DNA of 44,654 nucleotides from Eubacterium sp. GTDB taxonomy: Bacteria > Bacillota > Clostridia > Lachnospirales > Lachnospiraceae. Position 1 is the stretch's first letter. The number at the start of each line of letters is the position of its first letter. The stretch is from the NCBI GenBank assembly GCA_017420535.1, contig JAFOIV010000039.1, positions 1 to 44,654 on the forward strand. The letters are read 5' to 3'. The translations under genes were made by a program, and so were the position numbers. The notes under the pieces were generated by a model. The model was not told where the DNA came from. It did not search any database and saw nothing but the letters and a program-made list of their open reading frames with translations. Shown piece after piece: positions 40,718-44,654 of this stretch.

Positions 40718-41500
40718 TTAATTTAAATCTGTCTTTCTAAAGTAAAGCGCCGCTATTATATATACTACTGTGATTTCAAGGATAAGCGCTCCTGCAGCAG
40801 GTAAAAATTCAAATGTCATTCTTCCCAATGACTCAGATATTTCAATCCCATTTCCCATGCTCATCAGGGGATTTGTAGGAATTTCATAATAATTTAGATT
40901 TAAGCAGACTACTGATGGACAGAAATAAAGAAGTACCTTTGGTATTTTCTCAAAGGACATTGCCCCGAGACTAGCGACAATCAAAATCTGATTCACCAGA
41001 TAGATTGCAAGAAAACTCTTAACTCCTTTAAGTACAACGCAGAACAACTGGGTAATAGTCGTAAATAAAACTATCTGCAGACTAGTAAGAAGGATTCCTA
41101 TAAAAACCTTATCCCAGCATACATTTCCCGGCGCATCAAAAATCTTTGCTGTAACTAAAACCCCTGCTGCAAACAAAAGAAACAGCACCAGTGCAAAAAA
41201 GTTTGTAGTAAGCCAATCTGCAAAAAATATATTTTTTCTTTTATGTCCCACTGCCAACTGATTTCTGATAGTACCATTTGTAAAAATCGGATAATTAAAT
41301 AATCCAATCACAATCCCCACATAGATTGGGAAGATAAAGCATCCCAGAAAAAATGGTATCTGATATACAACCATTTTATCCCTTAAGATTATCCCGACTA
41401 AAATGCCTCCAGCCAGCATCAATATAAGTAAAGCTCTAAAAATTTTCCATTTTGCAAGGCGTACAAAATATGCATCTAATAAATTAAACATTTTCAGCAC
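40718..41500 (-). CDS. ABC-2 permease, lantibiotic-immunity type
   Basis: A 260-residue membrane protein with six hydrophobic segments. It has the NYPIFTNGTIRNQLAVGHKRKNIF loop near residue 70, typical of LanG/BcrB-like permeases. It overlaps the ATPase gene by 17 bp and is followed 12 bp later by the kinase gene. The ATPase and permease probably expel a membrane-active antimicrobial peptide, with the kinase and regulator controlling their amount. Confidence 0.9.
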   Translation of the reverse strand: MLKMFNLLDAYFVRLAKWKIFRALLILMLAGGILVGIILRDKMVVYQIPFFLGCFIFPIYVGIVIGLFNYPIFTNGTIRNQLAVGHKRKNIFFADWLTTNFFALVLFLLFAAGVLVTAKIFDAPGNVCWDKVFIGILLTSLQIVLFTTITQLFCVVLKGVKSFLAIYLVNQILIVASLGAMSFEKIPKVLLYFCPSVVCLNLNYYEIPTNPLMSMGNGIEISESLGRMTFEFLPAAGALILEITVVYIIAALYFRKTDLN

Positions 41501-42398
41501 CTCCTATCAGGGAAATATAAAAGCTTTCGAGACTTTCATCATGCTCATTTACTGAAAGCACTTCGCAGTTTTCCTTAGCAAGAGCAAGGGTCAATTCTGT
41601 GATATTTGGTTTTGAAAATATATCGCAGAAAGATGAATCAATAACCTTATATTCCAGATTCATCTTATCCAGAACTCTTGTTAAGACTTTCAAGTCTGAT
41701 ACTGAAACTCTTACGCATTTTCTGCAGGCATCTTCAAGTTCCTGGGCACTCATTTCCTTAACAATACGGCCTTTATCGATGAATCCGTAATGAGTAGCCA
41801 GCTTTGAAAGTTCATCCAATATATGTGATGAGATAAGAACCGTGATCTTATTTTCCCTGTTCAGCTTTAAGATAAGTTCTCTTATCTCAACAATTCCCTG
41901 TGGATCAAGTCCGTTGATTGGCTCATCTAAAACCAAAAAATCAGGATTTCCGCAAAGGGCGATGGCAATGCCAAGACGCTGTCTCATACCTAAAGAAAAA
42001 TTTCTCACCTTCTTTTTTCCAGTATTTTCAAGCCCTACCAGATTAAGGATTTCTTCAATCCCGTCAAAACTTGGAAGTCCCAAGATGCGGTACTGCATTT
42101 TAAGATTATCCTCTGCTGTCATATCAGGGTAAAGGGCTGGAGTTTCAATTACAGCCCCCATTCTTCTCCTTGACTTATTTATACCTTTTTCTTTACTGCT
42201 AATTCCATACAGCGAAAACTCTCCGAATGTTGGCTCCTGCAGTCCTGATATAATTCTGATAAGAGTTGTCTTTCCTGCACCATTTTTCCCAACAAAACCA
42301 TAAATGGATCCCTTTGGCACATTCATGGTAACTCCATTTAATGCCTGGAATTTACGGTAAGATTTATGAATATCATTTGTATTAAGAACGTATTCCAT
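41484..42398 (-). CDS. ABC transporter ATPase, bacitracin/lantibiotic immunity type
   Basis: A 304-residue ATPase with Walker A GKNGAGKTT near residue 38, signature FSLGMRQRLGIAIA near 135, Walker B FLVLDEPINGLDP near 158 and H-loop LISSHILDEL. Translation is taken from MEYVLNTND, with AAGGAAGGAG 7 nt before it. The frame is open 13 codons further upstream without a ribosome site. Its length and motifs match the ATPase at 657-1571. Four TCTTAAC-type repeats lie just upstream, a probable binding site of the adjacent OmpR regulator. Confidence 0.93.
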   Translation of the reverse strand: MEYVLNTNDIHKSYRKFQALNGVTMNVPKGSIYGFVGKNGAGKTTLIRIISGLQEPTFGEFSLYGISSKEKGINKSRRRMGAVIETPALYPDMTAEDNLKMQYRILGLPSFDGIEEILNLVGLENTGKKKVRNFSLGMRQRLGIAIALCGNPDFLVLDEPINGLDPQGIVEIRELILKLNRENKITVLISSHILDELSKLATHYGFIDKGRIVKEMSAQELEDACRKCVRVSVSDLKVLTRVLDKMNLEYKVIDSSFCDIFSKPNITELTLALAKENCEVLSVNEHDESLESFYISLIGGAENV

Positions 42399-42441
42399 TA
42401 AATTATCTCCTTCCTTTCTAAAACTAGAATAGTACATATTA

Positions 42442-42483
42442 GTTAAGAAAATGGTTAAGAAAAAAGTAAAGATTTAGTTAAGA
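42442..42483 (-). promoter_or_regulatory. Four direct repeats, probable OmpR-regulator operator
   Basis: TCTTAAC occurs on the minus strand at 42477-42483, 42454-42460 and 42442-42448, with TCTTTAC at 42466-42472. Steps are 11, 12 and 12 bp, about one helical turn, the usual layout for OmpR-type dimers. A TACTAT box lies downstream. It sits between the regulator and ATPase genes, so the exporter can be induced separately from the regulator. Confidence 0.65.
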
Positions 42484-42541
42484 TTTCGGGGTTGGGCGTA
42501 TAATACCCGGCGTGCATTTTCTGCTGTTTAACCTTGGCTGT

Positions 42542-43213
42542 TTAACCTTGGCTTTCATTCAGCATAAATCCGATACCCCAGATTGAAGAAATGTAATCTT
42601 TACCTGTAAGATTCTTTATTTTTTTTCTAAGATTATAAACATGGATCTTTAAAGAATCTTCTGTGCAATCCGGTGTATCCTGGCTGATCCTGTCGAGGAT
42701 CGTAAGCTTTGCCACAACCTGCTCTGAATTAGATATAAGAATCTTTAAAATAGCAAACTCCGTACGAGTAAGTTTTTGCTCCTGTCCATTTGCAGTGATC
42801 ATATGTTTATCCGTATCCAGTGAGATTTCCTTATACTGAAGGATGTTTTTCTCAAAGGATTTTTCATTCATTCTTAGTTGAACCTTAATCCTTGCCAGTA
42901 ACTCATTCATATCAAACGGCTTTGTAACATAATCCGCAGCCCCGCCAAGCAAAAGATCCACCTTATTTGTAACATCAGCTTTAGCGCTGACCACAATGAC
43001 AGGAACATTTTTAATCTGTGGTAATAATTCTTCCCCTGAAAGTCCAGGAAGCATCAGATCAAGAAGGATCAGATCCGGCTTTTCATTTTTTAACACCATC
43101 AAGGCTTCCGTCCCTGAAAAAGCCTGCGAAACTGTATATTCCTCGGCTTTTAATGCTTTTGATACTATGCTGTTTATATGTGGATCATCATCTATGATTA
43201 AAATATTAGACAT
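42542..43213 (-). CDS. OmpR-family response regulator of the second exporter system
   Basis: A 223-residue regulator: receiver domain with IIDDDPHINS, phospho-acceptor in LILLDLMLPG (about Asp52), VIVVSAKA switch and TKPFDMNE Lys; winged helix from about residue 125, ending SSIWGIGFMLNESQG. The stop codon lies within a 14-bp tandem duplication (GCTGTTTAACCTTG at 42523-42536 and 42537-42550). The partner kinase is the last gene of the same unit (39809-40705). Confidence 0.94.
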   Translation of the reverse strand: MSNILIIDDDPHINSIVSKALKAEEYTVSQAFSGTEALMVLKNEKPDLILLDLMLPGLSGEELLPQIKNVPVIVVSAKADVTNKVDLLLGGAADYVTKPFDMNELLARIKVQLRMNEKSFEKNILQYKEISLDTDKHMITANGQEQKLTRTEFAILKILISNSEQVVAKLTILDRISQDTPDCTEDSLKIHVYNLRKKIKNLTGKDYISSIWGIGFMLNESQG

Positions 43214-43253
43214 TTTTTAACCTTCCCAAAAACTTTACTTGATCATAGCTAAA

Positions 43254-43283
43254 ATTATATCTTTTCTTCCATAATTATGCAAT
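43254..43283 (-). promoter_or_regulatory. Promoter of the second exporter unit, overlapping palindromic repeat E
   Basis: TTGCAT (43278-43283), 18 bp, TATAAT (43254-43259) on the minus strand. The -35 box is at the outer edge of repeat E, whose terminal GTTAAC is missing on this side, so the promoter uses sequence where the repeat is eroded. Confidence 0.6.
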
Positions 43284-43329
43284 AAAGTGGACCATAGTCC
43301 CGGAGGCTATGGTCCACTTTTATGTTAAC
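43281..43329. repeat. Palindromic repeat, copy E, inverted relative to A-D
   Basis: ATAAAGTGGACCATAG (43283-43298) and its exact inverse at 43308-43323, then GTTAAC. The loop CCCGGAGG is the reverse complement of the CTCCGGGA type, so this copy points the other way. It ends 3 bp before the MATE stop codon. Confidence 0.9.
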
Positions 43330-43332
43330 TAA

Positions 43333-44654
43333 TTATGATTTAGTTGAAATTGTACGGCTATATTTTAGATAAAATTCCAAAGTTGATGAAAGATATAAAA
43401 TCCCCAAGCCAGCAAATACACCGGCCAGCCCTGTTTTAAAGAGATAAATATTTCCAAATATTATTGCAATGTCAAACATCGACAGAATAAATGAAACGAT
43501 AAAAACCCATTTTTCTTTGCCGATTGCTTGTAATGCATATTTATACATTTGTGTTGGTATATTTAATAACTGCACTGATAAAGCAATTATCACCGCCGGA
43601 ATGGCTTTCTCAAGTAGTTCATATTGATCAGTAATCATTCCGCAAACCTTGTCAGGAAAGAGAAATGTTACTGATATCATGATTAAATACATAATTGCTG
43701 CAATGAGAGAAGCCGCGAAAGGATACAACCTACAATTATCTTTCGTATTATCTTTAGCTGCAAATTCCTGTCCCACCAAAGTCATTGTTGCGCCGGCATA
43801 AGAATAAATGACTATTGTCAGAGCAACTATGATGGCATTTATAACTGAATATGTGGCAAAAAGAACAGTGCTATATCTTGAAATGATTGCTCCGATAAGC
43901 ACTACAAATAAAGTGCACTCAATAAAATCCTGGGCTAAAAGCGGGAAAAACAGCTTCAAAGTCCTTTTAAATATATCTTTATCAATTCTAAATTCGAATC
44001 TAAATCTCTTTTCTTTAATGAAAAAAATGATAAATATAACCACTTCTGCAAGAGTCCCAAGGACTGTGCCTATAGCAGAGCCGGGACCGCCTAATTTGGG
44101 TGCGCCCAATTTTCCAAATACCAATATGTAGTCTGTAACAAAATTTACAGGAAGTGAAACGCATAATGCTATCAGTGAAACCTGGGGTTTGAGCAGATTC
44201 TTAAAGAAATTTGACATAATGAAAGATACCAGATTCAGTCCCACGCATAAAGAAGCAATTATAAGATATAGATAGGCTTCATTTAAAATATTACCTGTCA
44301 CACCATATATGGCACTGATAAGAGGTCTTCCCAATATCACAGCTAATATTTCAATTATACCTCCAAGGATTATTGAAAATGATACCGTACTATTAAAAAT
44401 ATTCTTAGACACAGATTCATTTTTTTCACCAATACTTTTAGCAAATAAAATTGAAAAGGCTATGGATAAGGCACCTAAATTTCCTATTAATAGATATATT
44501 AAATTTGCAGAAATTGAAACGGCAGTATAGCTACCGACATTCGTTCTTCCTACGATTGCCTCATCAGCTACTGTAAAAATAGTTGATATGATAGAAGACA
44601 TAATGCCTGGTATCGCCAGTTTATTTATTTTTTTTAAAACATTTTTATATTTAG
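43333..44654 (-). CDS. MATE family multidrug exporter, N-terminus cut by window edge
   Basis: At least 440 residues of a twelve-helix transporter. The frame stays open to the right edge and reads KYKNVLKKINKLAIPGIMSSIIST, the normal MATE N-terminal region, so the ATG at 44599-44601 is internal and the true start lies outside the window. TVADEAIVGR and the GLGILYLSSTLEF ending are family-like. Such proteins expel cationic drugs or polysaccharide precursors using Na+ or H+ gradients. Transcription probably ends at repeat E. Confidence 0.9.
   Translation of the reverse strand, partial: KYKNVLKKINKLAIPGIMSSIISTIFTVADEAIVGRTNVGSYTAVSISANLIYLLIGNLGALSIAFSILFAKSIGEKNESVSKNIFNSTVSFSIILGGIIEILAVILGRPLISAIYGVTGNILNEAYLYLIIASLCVGLNLVSFIMSNFFKNLLKPQVSLIALCVSLPVNFVTDYILVFGKLGAPKLGGPGSAIGTVLGTLAEVVIFIIFFIKEKRFRFEFRIDKDIFKRTLKLFFPLLAQDFIECTLFVVLIGAIISRYSTVLFATYSVINAIIVALTIVIYSYAGATMTLVGQEFAAKDNTKDNCRLYPFAASLIAAIMYLIMISVTFLFPDKVCGMITDQYELLEKAIPAVIIALSVQLLNIPTQMYKYALQAIGKEKWVFIVSFILSMFDIAIIFGNIYLFKTGLAGVFAGLGILYLSSTLEFYLKYSRTISTKS

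Overview
The window is AT-rich DNA from a low-GC Gram-positive, most likely a gut or rumen Clostridia of the Lachnospiraceae type. The evidence is strong AGGAGG ribosome sites, sigma-A promoters (TTGACA-17-TATACT and similar), AgrC/AgrA-like and OmpR-type two-component systems, Bcr/Lan-type ABC exporters, DUF4173 and MBG-repeat surface proteins. Almost every gene lies on the minus strand, so transcription runs right to left. The one clear plus-strand gene is a TRIC-like channel at 11992-12633. Both window ends cut a gene: an ABC-2 permease on the left and a MATE transporter on the right.

Regions from left to right. (1) 1-7.3 kb: a lipase-like hydrolase, an OmpR regulator, an MBOAT/DHHW O-acyltransferase pair, a histidine kinase and a Lan/Bcr-type ABC exporter. 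The surface-modification pair sits between the regulator and the kinase. (2) 7.5-12.6 kb: DUF4173 protein, a DUF2975/XRE/small membrane protein unit, an LprI-like lipoprotein and the TRIC channel. (3) 12.7-20.3 kb: a peptide-type locus. An AgrCA-like pair lies upstream of two linked modules, each with a SpoIIM/DUF95 protein, a large membrane protein and an ABC ATPase. Two overlapping 27-28-residue membrane peptides and a strongly initiated, frame-disrupted tiny peptide gene are also present. The second module has the order membrane protein, DUF95, small peptide, ATPase, small peptide, as in circular-bacteriocin (AS-48/circularin) loci. (4) 21-22.7 kb: a DUF2828 (TROVE-like plus vWA) protein whose leader encodes a tRNA-like RNA. 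This RNA has intact acceptor, D and T arms, but a 68-nt insert replaces the anticodon arm. That is the architecture expected of a Ro60/Y-RNA (YrlA) partnership. (5) 23-29.6 kb: a 1883-residue mosaic surface protein and a decayed tyrosine integrase. (6) 29.8-36.6 kb: a DUF5131-DUF4186 fusion, PepF, an acyltransferase, a methyltransferase, and an RtcB RNA ligase. RtcB is preceded by a small Cys-rich protein and a promoter/leader-peptide/terminator unit. (7) 36.6-44.6 kb: DUF3592 protein, two ABC exporters, a second OmpR/kinase system and the MATE protein. Five copies of a palindromic repeat punctuate the 34.6-43.3 kb region.

Three themes stand out. The first is cell-envelope defence: two sensor/exporter systems plus surface O-acylation. 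The second is a possible undescribed peptide/bacteriocin locus that appears damaged in at least one gene. The third is a possible RNA-repair theme, with the DUF2828 plus tRNA-like RNA at 21-22.7 kb and RtcB 12 kb away. All function calls come from motif recognition by eye. No searches or folding programs were run.
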